Positions 1-8,227 of a DNA stretch of 23,126 nucleotides are shown piece by piece. Every line of letters begins with the position of its first letter. Within the stretch, counting starts at the first letter, position 1. Source of the stretch: a virus. The notes under the pieces were generated by a model, which saw only the letters and a list, made by a program, of their open reading frames with translations, was not told the DNA's origin and ran no database searches. The stretch is from IMG/VR virus record IMGVR_UViG_3300021233_000230, positions 1-23,126 of that record. One strand, 5' to 3'. The position numbers and the translations under genes were made by a program.

Positions 1-2
1 CA

Positions 3-131
3 GCGCAGAAGATTGCACTGACAAAGATCGGAACAACTGGGGGAGATTCACTCGTTATCAACGATGCGAAAATTTCACTGACCGAACTTCGCAAAGCACA
101 TACCGAGACTTTCCCGAAGTTGTTTGGATAA
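3..131 (+). CDS. purL: PurL C-terminal fragment (phosphoribosylformylglycinamidine synthase subunit II)
   Basis: This is the 3' end of a gene whose start lies outside the window. PurL is the large synthetase subunit that converts FGAR to FGAM in purine synthesis in the cytoplasm. The 42 visible residues read as a typical PurL tail: KIGTTGGDSLVI, then LTELRKAHTETFPKLFG and a TAA stop. The next two genes are the sterol-carrier-like protein and purF, the usual actinobacterial order, which supports the call. Base composition and codon use are clearly lower in GC than the phage DNA after about 650. The fragment therefore comes from a different genome, probably a low-to-mid-GC actinobacterium, and is probably present through an assembly error. 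Confidence 0.85.
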   Translation, partial: AQKIALTKIGTTGGDSLVINDAKISLTELRKAHTETFPKLFG

Positions 132-136
132 TTTCA

Positions 137-433
137 ATGCGCGATCCACAGGTACTGGCAGAAGTAAAAGAGACCCTTACTATCTTGACTGAACGAGCAC
201 CTGGTCGCGCCATTGAAGTTCGTATTCCGCCATATGCAGCAGTGCAATGTGGAGAAGGACCTACGCATACTCGCGGTACTCCACCGAATGTCATTGAGAT
301 GGATGCCCAGACTTGGCTGGCACTCGCTCGTGGCGAAAAGAGATGGGCAGATGCAATGTCTGCTGGCCTCATCGTTGCATCAGGAGTACGCGCTGATTTA
401 ACCGAACTTCTACCGCTTAGGATGACCCCATGA
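137..433 (+). CDS. Bacterial sterol-carrier-protein-like (SCP) small protein of the purL-purF locus
   Basis: This 98-aa protein lies 5 bases after purL and overlaps purF by ATGA. Actinobacteria commonly carry a small 'sterol carrier family protein' between purL and purF, and the sequence fits that family. It has a central VRIPPYAAVQCGEGPTHTRG segment, the pattern VIEMDAQTWLALARG, and a C-terminal SGVRADLTELLPL helix. The exact biochemical role is not established; SCP-like folds bind hydrophobic ligands. No signal peptide or membrane segment is seen. The ATG at 137 is the only start that suits the length and the spacing from purL. The identification rests on family pattern and gene order. Confidence 0.75.
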   Translation: MRDPQVLAEVKETLTILTERAPGRAIEVRIPPYAAVQCGEGPTHTRGTPPNVIEMDAQTWLALARGEKRWADAMSAGLIVASGVRADLTELLPLRMTP

Positions 434-648
434 GCCGTCGCCCCGATGGATTGCTAAATCACAACGTTCTTGATGACGATAAAGGTCCGCAAGATGCATG
501 TGGAGTCTTTGGCGTATGGGCACCAGGCGAAGAAGTCGCGAAGTTAACTTTCTACGGACTTTATGCACTTCAACATCGCGGACAAGAATCTGCAGGAATC
601 GCAACATCTGATGGCGAACGTATCTTGGTCTATAAAGATATGGGACTT
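430..648 (+). CDS. purF: PurF N-terminal fragment (amidophosphoribosyltransferase), broken at a chimeric join
   Basis: PurF makes phosphoribosylamine from PRPP and glutamine, the first committed purine step. The first 73 codons are unmistakable. A short propeptide is followed by DACGVFGVW, in which the Cys becomes the N-terminal nucleophile of the glutaminase domain after processing. Then come the PurF signature YGLYALQHRGQESAGIA and LVYKDMGL. After Gly-Leu at about 643-648 the frame leaves PurF abruptly and continues in phage structural sequence, so about 85% of PurF is missing, including the whole PRTase domain. The product cannot be a working enzyme. The open frame runs through the join to 876, but the two halves come from genomes of different composition. 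Confidence 0.9.
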
Positions 649-876
649 ACCACCGGCCTGACCATCGGCACGGCGGCCACGCAGAAGCTGGGGTTCTACA
701 ATGCCACCCCCGTAGCGCAGCAGGCCACGACCGGCACCACCACCGGGTTCACGGCCAACAGCGGCACCACAGTCCGCGATGACTCGACCTTCACCGGCGG
801 CAGTGGTACCAAGGCATACAGGGTCAGCGACATCGTATTGGCGCTGAAGAACCTCGGTCTGCTGGCTGCGTCCTAG
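649..876 (+). CDS. C-terminal fragment of a phage structural (head-fibre or decoration type) protein
   Basis: About 75 residues remain of a phage virion protein whose 5' part is lost at the join. It begins near TTGLTIGTAATQKLGFYNAT, runs through a Thr/Gly/Ser-rich linker and ends in YRVSDIVLALKNLGLLAAS. The combination 'GTAxxQKLGFYxATPVxQ' followed by a short 'DIVxALKNLGLLA' helix recurs at the C-terminus of head-fibre, decoration or tail-fibre proteins encoded just before the tail tubular genes of podoviruses. The terminal helix probably drives trimerisation. A strong hairpin follows the stop codon. The specific virion position is inferred from gene order only. The first true phage base is uncertain by about 10 nt. 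Confidence 0.65.
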   Translation, partial: TTGLTIGTAATQKLGFYNATPVAQQATTGTTTGFTANSGTTVRDDSTFTGGSGTKAYRVSDIVLALKNLGLLAAS

Positions 877-881
877 TTACT

Positions 882-923
882 TGCCGCCCATTGCCGACGG
901 GTGATTCTGTCGGCAAGGTGGCA
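882..923. terminator. Strong 15-bp hairpin after the structural gene
   Basis: The arms TGCCGCC (882-888) and TTGCCGAC (891-898) pair with GTCGGCAA (909-916) and GGTGGCA (917-923). Only a 2-base bulge, one G-T wobble and a 10-base loop interrupt the stem. No T-tract follows on either strand, so this is not a classical intrinsic terminator. It may be a pausing, partial-termination or RNase-processing site separating highly expressed head genes from the tail genes. Confidence 0.55.
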
Positions 924-946
924 GTATCCTGCATTGGAGGCCACCC

Positions 947-1126
947 ATGCCCAGCACTAGCGAAGCCCAAGCCCGCCTGATGGCGGCAGCTGCACATGAC
1001 CCGAAGTTCGCCAAGCGCGTAGGCATTCCCGTGAAGGTGGCCAAGCGCTTCAACAAGGAAGACACCGGCACAAAGCTGCTGTCCAAGGCGATGAAGGCTC
1101 GGTCGCTGTTTGATTCCAAGGCCTAA
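947..1126 (+). CDS. Small conserved-looking phage protein (59 aa)
   Basis: The ATG at 947 has an ideal GGAGG six bases upstream (936-940). The protein starts MPSTSEAQARLMAAAAHDP and is basic (several KR pairs), without Cys, signal or membrane segments. Short proteins with this 'xSxAQxRLMxAAAH...F..KxGxPxxVAK.F' pattern are common between capsid-region and tail genes of podoviruses, where their function is unknown. It lies 70 bases after the structural gene and 2 bases before the GTG of the tail tubular gene, so it is probably co-transcribed with the tail module. It might be a minor virion or nucleic-acid-binding protein, but nothing in the sequence proves that. Confidence 0.75.
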   Translation: MPSTSEAQARLMAAAAHDPKFAKRVGIPVKVAKRFNKEDTGTKLLSKAMKARSLFDSKA

Positions 1127-1128
1127 CC

Positions 1129-1680
1129 GTGGCCGCCAAAATCGACATCGTCAATGGTGCGCTCATTGAGCTGGGCGAGACTCCGCTCCAGTCGCTGACC
1201 GAGGACACCGAGTCGGCCATCACGGCCAACTACGTCTACGACCAGGTATATCACGACCTGCTGTCCAAGGCGCCATGGCGGTTTGCCGTGACCAAGCAGA
1301 CGCTGTCGCAGCTGGTGGCTACTCCGCTCAACGAGTGGGCGTACCAGTACCAGATACCGTCCGAATGCGTCCGGGTCATGCGGGTTTACCCCGATCAGGA
1401 CTACGACATCTACGGCACCTCGATCTACGCTCAGTCCAGCGAACTCGCCGTGGACTACGTTGCCAAGGTTGATGAGGCCGTCCTGCCGCCCTACTTCGTG
1501 CGCCTGCTGGTGCTCGAGCTGGCGGTGCGGATGTCCATTTCCATCACGGCCAGCGCCCAGGCAAAGGGGACACTGGTGCAGGAGAAGCAGCTGCAGTTCG
1601 CCGCCGCTCTTGCTGCCGACGCCCAGCAGCGCCCGAACCGCCCGTTCCTGTCCCGCCCGTTCCTTGATGTCAGGTACTGA
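1129..1680 (+). CDS. Tail tubular protein A (T7 gp11-like adaptor)
   Basis: This 183-aa protein is near the normal length for the T7 gp11 family, the ring that joins portal to nozzle and acts as gatekeeper of the podovirus tail. Family marks are the N-terminal IDIVNGALIELGE helix, ALSKAPWRFA-type sequence near residues 46-54 (LLSKAPWRFAVTK), YQYQIPSECVRVMRVY at about 80-95, and a long C-terminal helix. A GTG start at 1129 follows the previous stop by 2 bases. An upstream start would overlap the 59-aa gene and disrupt the conserved N-terminus. The next gene, the nozzle protein, begins 2 bases after the stop. The pairing of gp11-like and gp12-like genes makes the assignment secure. Confidence 0.9.
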   Translation: MAAKIDIVNGALIELGETPLQSLTEDTESAITANYVYDQVYHDLLSKAPWRFAVTKQTLSQLVATPLNEWAYQYQIPSECVRVMRVYPDQDYDIYGTSIYAQSSELAVDYVAKVDEAVLPPYFVRLLVLELAVRMSISITASAQAKGTLVQEKQLQFAAALAADAQQRPNRPFLSRPFLDVRY

Positions 1681-1682
1681 GC

Positions 1683-3818
1683 ATGGCTCAGACCAACCTG
1701 TTCAAGAACAACTTCACCTCGGGCGCACTGGACCCCCGGCTGCACTCGCGCCTCGATATCTCGCACTATGAGAACGGCGCCGAGACGCTGGACAATGTGG
1801 TGGTAATGCCCTACGGCGGCTTGCGCCGGCGCGGTGGCCTGCGCTCCATTTACCACCTGCCCATCGATGCTGGCGGCAATGCCATGCTGGCGCGGTTCGC
1901 GTACAACTCGACCGACCAGCAGTATCTGCTGTGCTTCACCGAGAACCGGATTTACTTCTTCCGTGATGCCGAGGTAATTGCCAACATCAACAGCACGGGG
2001 CTGGACTACATCGCCTCCCCGTGGCCGGTGTCAGTTGCCCGCGACCTGAAGTGGGCGCAGACCGCAGACACCATGATTATCGTCCACGAGGACTACCAGC
2101 CATACAAACTGGTGCGTGGAGCGACAGACAATGCCTGGACGCTGACGGCCATCACCTTCGATGCCCAGCCGCAGATTGATTACAACGACGGTTCCAGCCC
2201 GACTCCGGTTTCCGAGGTGCAGGACATCACCTTCACCACGTTTACGACTGGTAACACCTTCAAGCTGGACCTCGAGAACGTCATCACCGACGCCATCACC
2301 TACGACGCCTCGGCCACTGCCTCGACGGCAGACCGCATCCAGCAGGCGCTGGCCAAGCTCTATGTGGTGCGCAGCGGCGAGGTGTCTTGCGCCTATACCA
2401 GCGGCACCACCTACCGGGTGACGTTCTCGGGTGGGTCGGCCAAGAACTACCAGACGATGACCGGCTACGCGACCAGCGGTTCCGGAACCATTGCCGTTTC
2501 GGGAATCACGAATGGCTCGGTTCGCACCGAGGACGCTTGGAGCGCCACCCGTGGCTGGCCAAAGTCGGTCTGTTTCTACGAGTCGCGACTGGTGTTCGGC
2601 GGGTCCAAGTCCAAGCCGGCCACCGTGTTCCTGTCCAAGACGAACGGCTATTACGACTTCGGGTTGGGCTCGGGGCTGGCCGATGACGGCATCCAGAAGA
2701 CGCTGGACACCGACCAGGTGAATGCCATCGTCAACGTGGTGCCGGGTCGCCACCTGATGATTTTCACCGAGGGTGGAGAGTTCTTCGTTCCTGACTTCCC
2801 CATCACCCCTGAGAACTCAAACTTCCGGCCGCAGACCACCTTCGGGTGCGCCACGCCGGACCCCATCGAGGTCGAGGGTGCGGTGCTGTTTCTGGACCGC
2901 TATGCCCGCGGGCTGCAGCAGTTCCTGTACAACGACGTGGAAGCGGCCTATACCGCCAACAGCATCAGCCGGCTGTCTGGCCACATCATCGATTCGCCGC
3001 TCGACATGGACGTGCAGCGCAGCTCGGCGCTCGAGGACACGAACCTCGTCTACCTCATCAACACCGATGGCACGGCAGCGGTCCTGAATCACCTGCGTGC
3101 CGAATCGATTGCGGCGTGGACCCGGTTCGTGACTGACGGTGCGTTCCTGTCGGTGTCTGCCTTGGGCGAGGAGGTGTACTTCCTTGTGCGCCGTTCTGGC
3201 TCTGCTGGTCCGGCATGGTCCATTGAGCAGTTGAATGACAGCTATTTCACGGACGATGCGGAGCAGCACTTTACCGGGTCAGTCTTGCTGGAAAGCGGCG
3301 ATTATCTGCTCAAGGAAGTGAACGGCAGCACCATCCTGCTTGAGGAAGATGCAGTCGCCCAGACGTGGACCATCGGCAGCCACCTAGATGGCATCGAATG
3401 TCGGGTGCTTGGCGATGGTGCGGTGCTGGAGAACGTGACCCCGAGCGGTGGCCAGTTCACCCTGACCGAGGACGTTACGCAGATCGAGATTGGTCGCAAC
3501 TTCAATACGACCATCACGACCCTGCCGGTATCGATGAACTCCTCACAATTCGGAATGTCGCAGTTGCAGCGCACCCGCCTTGCCAGCATCCTGACTCGCG
3601 TGAAGTCCACGCAGGGCCTGCTGGTGAATGGCCGCTCGCCGCGCCAGCGCAAGATGGATGTCGATGCCTTGGACACGGCCGCCGGCCTGTACTCCGGCAT
3701 CCTCGAGAATCGCTCGACCGGGTGGGGTCGGTTGCAGAACATCACGTTCACCCAGGAGGACCCGCTCCCGCTCCAGCTCCTGGCCATTGAATACGTCGCT
3801 GAAATCAACAACGGGTGA
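1683..3818 (+). CDS. Tail tubular protein B (T7 gp12-like nozzle)
   Basis: The 711-aa protein forms the distal nozzle of the short tail in the T7 family (about 790 aa in T7, so this is somewhat shorter). Typical marks are the N-terminal NNFTSGALDPRLHSRLDI, then YENGAETLDNVVVMPYGGLRRR. An inserted beta-rich domain follows at about 185-275. Next are WPKSVCFYESRLVFGGSKSKP at about 295-315 and the DTDQVNAIVNVVPGRHLMIFT and QTTFGCATPDP segments at about 340-395. It lies 2 bases after tail protein A and 3 bases before the first internal virion protein. No membrane segment is seen. The GC-rich, codon-periodic composition matches the phage backbone. Confidence 0.92.
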   Translation: MAQTNLFKNNFTSGALDPRLHSRLDISHYENGAETLDNVVVMPYGGLRRRGGLRSIYHLPIDAGGNAMLARFAYNSTDQQYLLCFTENRIYFFRDAEVIANINSTGLDYIASPWPVSVARDLKWAQTADTMIIVHEDYQPYKLVRGATDNAWTLTAITFDAQPQIDYNDGSSPTPVSEVQDITFTTFTTGNTFKLDLENVITDAITYDASATASTADRIQQALAKLYVVRSGEVSCAYTSGTTYRVTFSGGSAKNYQTMTGYATSGSGTIAVSGITNGSVRTEDAWSATRGWPKSVCFYESRLVFGGSKSKPATVFLSKTNGYYDFGLGSGLADDGIQKTLDTDQVNAIVNVVPGRHLMIFTEGGEFFVPDFPITPENSNFRPQTTFGCATPDPIEVEGAVLFLDRYARGLQQFLYNDVEAAYTANSISRLSGHIIDSPLDMDVQRSSALEDTNLVYLINTDGTAAVLNHLRAESIAAWTRFVTDGAFLSVSALGEEVYFLVRRSGSAGPAWSIEQLNDSYFTDDAEQHFTGSVLLESGDYLLKEVNGSTILLEEDAVAQTWTIGSHLDGIECRVLGDGAVLENVTPSGGQFTLTEDVTQIEIGRNFNTTITTLPVSMNSSQFGMSQLQRTRLASILTRVKSTQGLLVNGRSPRQRKMDVDALDTAAGLYSGILENRSTGWGRLQNITFTQEDPLPLQLLAIEYVAEINNG

Positions 3819-3821
3819 CAT

Positions 3822-4349
3822 ATGTCAGGCGCTGAAATCCTCTTTGCAGTCGCAACCGCCGCCGGTGCCTACGGTCAGGTACAGGCCGGCAAGGCACAGG
3901 CGTTCCAGTACAAGGCCGAGGCCCAGCAGGCTAAGACTCAGGCGCGAGACGCCGAAATAGCTCGTCGGCAGAAGCTGCTGCAGGCCATGGCCGAGCGGCA
4001 GGTAGCGACAGCTGCGGGTGGCGCTACGCTCGAGGGTACGCCCGGCGTGCTCATCAACGAGTCCGAGCGACAAGCGAACCTCGATGCCCTGAGCCTCGAG
4101 GGTATGACGGCCAGCCGCGTCAGCGCGTTGAACGCTGCCGCCCGCAACGCTCGAACAACGGCCAACATTGGCGCATTTGCCACCATCGCGCAGGGCGCAT
4201 CTGCTATTGGCGGCGGGGGCGGGGGCGCTACAGTCAGCAAGAGTTCCATCGGCACTGGCAGTAAGGCTGGCGGCAGCGCCATTTCTGCCGGCAAGAGCAT
4301 CAGCAAGGGGCCCATCTCTGGCGGCACCGTGCCCAAGATTTCCGGCTAA
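3822..4349 (+). CDS. Small internal virion protein (T7 gp14-like ejection protein)
   Basis: This 175-aa Ala/Gln-rich helical protein follows the nozzle gene by 3 bases. The N-terminus, AEILFAVATAAGAYGQVQAGK, is a short hydrophobic helix that could insert into the host outer membrane, as T7 gp14 does at infection. Residues 22-60 are a Gln/Ala/Lys amphipathic helix. The stretch GGATLEGTPGVLINES at about 66-81 is typical of this family ('G.t.eGSP..v...'), and the C-terminal 45 residues are Gly/Ser-rich and probably flexible. Position and size fit the first of the ejection proteins that form the channel across the host envelope. The family assignment rests on pattern and gene order. Confidence 0.8.
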   Translation: MSGAEILFAVATAAGAYGQVQAGKAQAFQYKAEAQQAKTQARDAEIARRQKLLQAMAERQVATAAGGATLEGTPGVLINESERQANLDALSLEGMTASRVSALNAAARNARTTANIGAFATIAQGASAIGGGGGGATVSKSSIGTGSKAGGSAISAGKSISKGPISGGTVPKISG

Positions 4350-4358
4350 GGGGGCTCC

Positions 4359-5909
4359 ATGGCCGACTATGACCGCTTCATCCGTTACCAGGCACAGTCC
4401 CAAGATACCGGGCAGGCGCAGGTTTTCGCCACCCTGTCTGACCGCTTGCGCGACTTCTCCAACCAGATCTACGAGACGCAGGTTGCCCCGGCCATCAAGG
4501 CCAAGGCACAGGCAGCTGGTGCTGAAGCTGGCGCAGCTGGCACTCCGCAACTGAAGTCCAGCTTCACGCTGTACGGTCGCGCCTACAATGACTCAGCGAT
4601 TCGCGCCTATGCCATGTCCCAGTATTCGGACATCGAGCAGACCATGGGCCAGTTCGAGGTTGAGGCTGGCACCGATGCCGCCAAGTTCACCGCGAAGGTC
4701 GAGGGATACCGCAACGGGGCGCTGCAAGGCGTCATCCCCGAGGCCCGTCCGTTCATCCAGCAGATGGTGCAGGAGCGCTCTCAGGAGGGCCTGAGCCGCA
4801 TCACGACGGCCGCTCGAGTGCAGCAGAGGGAGACGGTCCGCACGCAGATTGCCGCCGGTCTCGATGTCATGGCGGGCAGGGCGTCCAAGTACTTCCTCGA
4901 ATCCACAGACGATTCCATCGCCAAGGCGCAGGCCACCGGGCAGGCGTACCTAGATATGGTCGATGCCTCGGTAGCCGATGGCACGTTCAGCCCCAAGGAA
5001 GGTCAGGCGCTCAAGGACAACCACCTGCGGAACAGCATCGAATGGCTGGCCGCTGGCCGTCTCGAGGCCGAGTACAGTCTGCCGAACGGCAACCCGGTAA
5101 ACGTCATCAAGGCCATTCTGGCCAACCCGGCGCTTGATGATGGCGACCGCCAGCAGGTTGCTCGTAATTTGTTCAACCGCCTGAACCTGCTGCAGACCGC
5201 CGACCGAGAGGCCAGCGCCCGCAGCGATGCCGAGTTCAAGGCAGAGGCCGAGGCGGCAGACCGCGACCTTACCAGCCTGCTGCTGCGCGGTAGATTGACG
5301 ATTGGCATGGTTGACGAGGCCGTTCGCCTGCGCGGGTTGAGCACCAGTCGTGCTACCGTTTTCATGGAGAAGCTGAATGCAGGCCCCGGTGGCGACGATG
5401 ACCGCGAGCGGTTCCGAGTAGAAACCAACCTGCTTACCTACACCCGCGAAGAGATTACCAACAATCCGCGCTTGAGTTGGGCCACCAAGCGTGCGCTCAT
5501 CGAAAAACTGGATTCCCGGCTGGGCGGGTGGCAGGACAGCAATCCGTCGCAGGAAGCCCGTCGGCGCATCGACAATTCGCTGGGCATCGTGCAGGGCATC
5601 CCCAACCCCCTGCTGACAGCTGAGATTGCCGCCAAGCGTGGCGAGGCGCTCACGGCATGGTACGACGCCATGGCACTGGTGCCTCCCGCCGAACGCGACG
5701 CGAAGGCCCTGATCATTGCTGACCAGGTAATCAATACCACCACCAGCAAGTTCAAGGCGAAGAACGACGTGGCCCGTCTGACCAATCGTCTGACCAGATT
5801 GCGGGCGCAACTTGCCGAAACCAAGGGCAAGGAAGCCAGGGCTACCATTGAGGCTGAAATCGCTACCGTGAGCAGCAACCTGACTGCCGCACAGGGGAGA
5901 CTGCAATGA
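4359..5909 (+). CDS. Internal virion (ejection) protein, T7 gp15-like
   Basis: This 516-aa protein is almost wholly alpha-helical, rich in Ala, Gln and Arg, with no membrane segment or enzyme motif. It begins MADYDRFIRYQ and contains the recurring segments QIYETQVAPAIKAKAQ at about 38-53 and KSSFTLYGRAYNDSAIRAYA at about 66-85, typical of internal core proteins of T7-like and related podoviruses. The C-terminus is a long predicted coiled coil (about 455-510). A good AAGGGGG site precedes the ATG. The stop overlaps the start of the next ejection protein (ATGA). It is likely a middle-layer core protein that lines the periplasmic channel during genome ejection. Confidence 0.78.
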   Translation: MADYDRFIRYQAQSQDTGQAQVFATLSDRLRDFSNQIYETQVAPAIKAKAQAAGAEAGAAGTPQLKSSFTLYGRAYNDSAIRAYAMSQYSDIEQTMGQFEVEAGTDAAKFTAKVEGYRNGALQGVIPEARPFIQQMVQERSQEGLSRITTAARVQQRETVRTQIAAGLDVMAGRASKYFLESTDDSIAKAQATGQAYLDMVDASVADGTFSPKEGQALKDNHLRNSIEWLAAGRLEAEYSLPNGNPVNVIKAILANPALDDGDRQQVARNLFNRLNLLQTADREASARSDAEFKAEAEAADRDLTSLLLRGRLTIGMVDEAVRLRGLSTSRATVFMEKLNAGPGGDDDRERFRVETNLLTYTREEITNNPRLSWATKRALIEKLDSRLGGWQDSNPSQEARRRIDNSLGIVQGIPNPLLTAEIAAKRGEALTAWYDAMALVPPAERDAKALIIADQVINTTTSKFKAKNDVARLTNRLTRLRAQLAETKGKEARATIEAEIATVSSNLTAAQGRLQ

Positions 5910-8227
5910 CGGACCTGACCTCTCAGTTCATGACCTCGGCCCCGGTAGATCCGGACGAGGCTGCATTCGAGCGCAAGCTGTCCATCGCCCGTGCCACCGA
6001 CGCCGCCGGCGAAGAATCGCCGTTTGCCGCCATGCTTGGTCCCATCGGACAGAGGGCATTTACCGGGTACGTCAAGACCGCCGTGCAGACGATGGGTATG
6101 ACCAACCGCATGGCGGCAGGATTAGCAGAGGCCGCGCTGCAGGTTTACAACACGGTGGGAAGCGCCGTGGATGTCGTTACCGAAGCCGTGGTGGGCGAGC
6201 AACCCAGCCAGACCACCATGGCAGACATTGTCACAGGGCAGAAGAAGCCGCCGGCACCAGCCACACCAACCCCAGTTTCAGCAGTTCCGGCACCAACAAC
6301 GACAGCAGCTCCGCTGGCTGGCTCGACATGGGACGATGCCCCCATCAAGGAGGCGCTGACCCGCCTGCGCGACGAAAGCCGCGCCGAGGCAGGCCGCCAG
6401 CTGGCCGGCGAGGACAGTATCGCTGGTAATCTGACCGAAGGCACCGTGCAGTTCATGGTCCCGTTCTCGATGGCACTCAAGACCATGGGTGGGTTGAAGG
6501 CTGGCGCCACGGCGGCAAATATCACCAAGGGTGCAGCCGCTGAGGCCGTGACAATGTTCGGCGCGTTCGACCCGCACGCTGGCCGCTTTGCTGATCTGGT
6601 GCGTGCCGTGAGCCCCGACGGTCTGGCATCTAACCGATACATCGACTATCTAACCAACCGCGAAAACGAAGGCGAGTTTGAAGGTCGATTTAAGAACGTA
6701 GTGGACAGTTTGTCAGGTTCCGCTGCAGTAGCTGGAGCACTGAAAGTCGGCGGCACCACGCTCCGCGCAGCACACCTAGCAGCCACGACCCCGTCGCCTA
6801 CCAAACTGCAGGCGCAACGTGGGTCAATTGATTTAAGAAAACTCAGCCCAGAGCAGGCTGCAATAGCAGAGCGTTCCCGCAATTTGTGGAGTTCCGGTTC
6901 AACGCCAGAACTTGTGCCTCAATTGCTTGGCCCGGATAACACGCCGTTGACCGAGTACTTTGCTCGCAATCCTGAAATAAAGACATTTGTTGACCAAAAT
7001 CCGGGGATTGTTTCAACTAGGCTTCCCACCGCAATAAATGCCAAAGAAAACCGAAATTCTCAGAATTTGCTTATTGATTACTCTGTTGCAAAGAGCGACC
7101 CAAAATCATTTGATAAAAATATTGGGATGATGTCTCAATATCCAAACTTCAAAATTGATGAGGGTCTGAGTCCAGACCAACAATCAGAACAAATGATTGA
7201 CCAGATGAAGAGCAATCTACTGTTTCTTCATGACACCATGCCTCAAAACTACAGGGACCGTTCGCACCTGTGGTATGTCGGTGCAAGAAACATCGTTGAT
7301 TCGTGGGCTCCTAAATACGAGCTTCCAGATCAGGCTATATCTGGCGTTCTTGCTGTCCTCAGTCCGCAAAAAGACTGGTTTCAGAATGTTTCTTTGGCAG
7401 AACGTGTCCTTGACATCAGCAGAAACCAAAGAGACTTCTCTTGGAATAGCAAGATGGACGCCAAGGCATCTGAGATATGGGACGCAAAATATGCACCAAT
7501 CTTGGACTTGGTACGAAACAAAACTTTTGGCGAGTTAACTTCGCCAGAAGAAAAGGCTTTGTGGTTGAGGACCTATGACCAGGCATTCAATTCACCAGAT
7601 CACCTTGTGGTAAGTCCGGAAGGAAACTTTGAAGGTCCGCGCCTTACGGATTCTGGTGGCCGTCGAAAGATTGCGTGGGGCTCTCTGAACGAAATCGGCA
7701 AGGCTGTTGCCATTGTGGACAATCCGGAAATTGCAAATATCAGCAGACTGCTTGGTGATATGCACAAGGTTCGCAGCTTCTACAGCAACATCTACGCGCC
7801 GTTTGACCCCCGTGGTGCAGCCACCATTGACACCCACGCAGTTGCCGCGGCAATGCTTCGGCCACTGAGCGGCAAGTCAAGGGAAGTTCTTCACAACTTC
7901 GGAAGCGGCATCGTAGGAGAGGGCGGTCCCGGAAAGAATAGCCTGCTTGGAGTAAACGGAACTTACGGTATAATTTTGGAAGCGTACCGTCGAGCCGCGG
8001 CAGAGCGAGGACTGCTGCCCCGTGAGCTGCAATCAATCACTTGGGAAGGTGTGCGCGGATTGTTCCCGGACAAGTGGAAAAGGCCCCAGAACGCAGCATC
8101 AATTGATGCGATTTGGAACAAGTACCGCAACGGCGAAATGACACTTCAAGAGGCCCAGAATGAAGTTATCCAAGCAAGCCCCAACAAAGGCACCGGAACC
8201 CCAGAATGGGCCAGAGCCGCAAAGTGA
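5906..8227 (+). CDS. Ejection protein with a C-terminal DUF7178-like (HhH-glycosylase-resembling) domain
   Basis: The 773-aa protein has two parts. Residues 1 to about 245 are a GC-rich, helical, Ala/Pro-rich virion-protein region with a hydrophobic stretch GTVQFMVPFSMALKTMGG near 175-195, continuing the ejection-protein series. From about residue 245 the DNA becomes clearly AT-richer. The C-terminal domain shows LWYVGARNIVDSWA at about 455-468, ISGVLAVLSPQKDWFQN at about 478-494, KVRSFYSNIY at about 621-630, ATIDTHAVAAAM at about 637-648, and ELQSITWEGVRGLF near 711-724. This is the pattern of a phage family I recognise as DUF7178-like. Its TIDTHA motif resembles the catalytic VDTHV region of HhH-GPD DNA glycosylases. 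Enzymatic function is inferred, not shown. It overlaps the preceding gene by ATGA. Confidence 0.7.
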   Translation: MTDLTSQFMTSAPVDPDEAAFERKLSIARATDAAGEESPFAAMLGPIGQRAFTGYVKTAVQTMGMTNRMAAGLAEAALQVYNTVGSAVDVVTEAVVGEQPSQTTMADIVTGQKKPPAPATPTPVSAVPAPTTTAAPLAGSTWDDAPIKEALTRLRDESRAEAGRQLAGEDSIAGNLTEGTVQFMVPFSMALKTMGGLKAGATAANITKGAAAEAVTMFGAFDPHAGRFADLVRAVSPDGLASNRYIDYLTNRENEGEFEGRFKNVVDSLSGSAAVAGALKVGGTTLRAAHLAATTPSPTKLQAQRGSIDLRKLSPEQAAIAERSRNLWSSGSTPELVPQLLGPDNTPLTEYFARNPEIKTFVDQNPGIVSTRLPTAINAKENRNSQNLLIDYSVAKSDPKSFDKNIGMMSQYPNFKIDEGLSPDQQSEQMIDQMKSNLLFLHDTMPQNYRDRSHLWYVGARNIVDSWAPKYELPDQAISGVLAVLSPQKDWFQNVSLAERVLDISRNQRDFSWNSKMDAKASEIWDAKYAPILDLVRNKTFGELTSPEEKALWLRTYDQAFNSPDHLVVSPEGNFEGPRLTDSGGRRKIAWGSLNEIGKAVAIVDNPEIANISRLLGDMHKVRSFYSNIYAPFDPRGAATIDTHAVAAAMLRPLSGKSREVLHNFGSGIVGEGGPGKNSLLGVNGTYGIILEAYRRAAAERGLLPRELQSITWEGVRGLFPDKWKRPQNAASIDAIWNKYRNGEMTLQEAQNEVIQASPNKGTGTPEWARAAK

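Noticed and set aside
1-648. Phage-carried purine auxiliary metabolic genes
   Set aside because: The purL/SCP/purF order is chromosomal, composition differs from the phage and purF is truncated at the join, so a false assembly is more likely than phage cargo.
2031-2753. A 240-codon minus-strand frame opposite the nozzle gene
   Set aside because: Low-complexity Gly/Arg/His composition typical of antisense of GC-rich genes; the nozzle motifs lie on the plus strand.
4950-5906. A 318-codon minus-strand frame opposite the gp15-like gene
   Set aside because: Same mirror effect; no ribosome site, no motif, and it would lie against a well-supported late gene.
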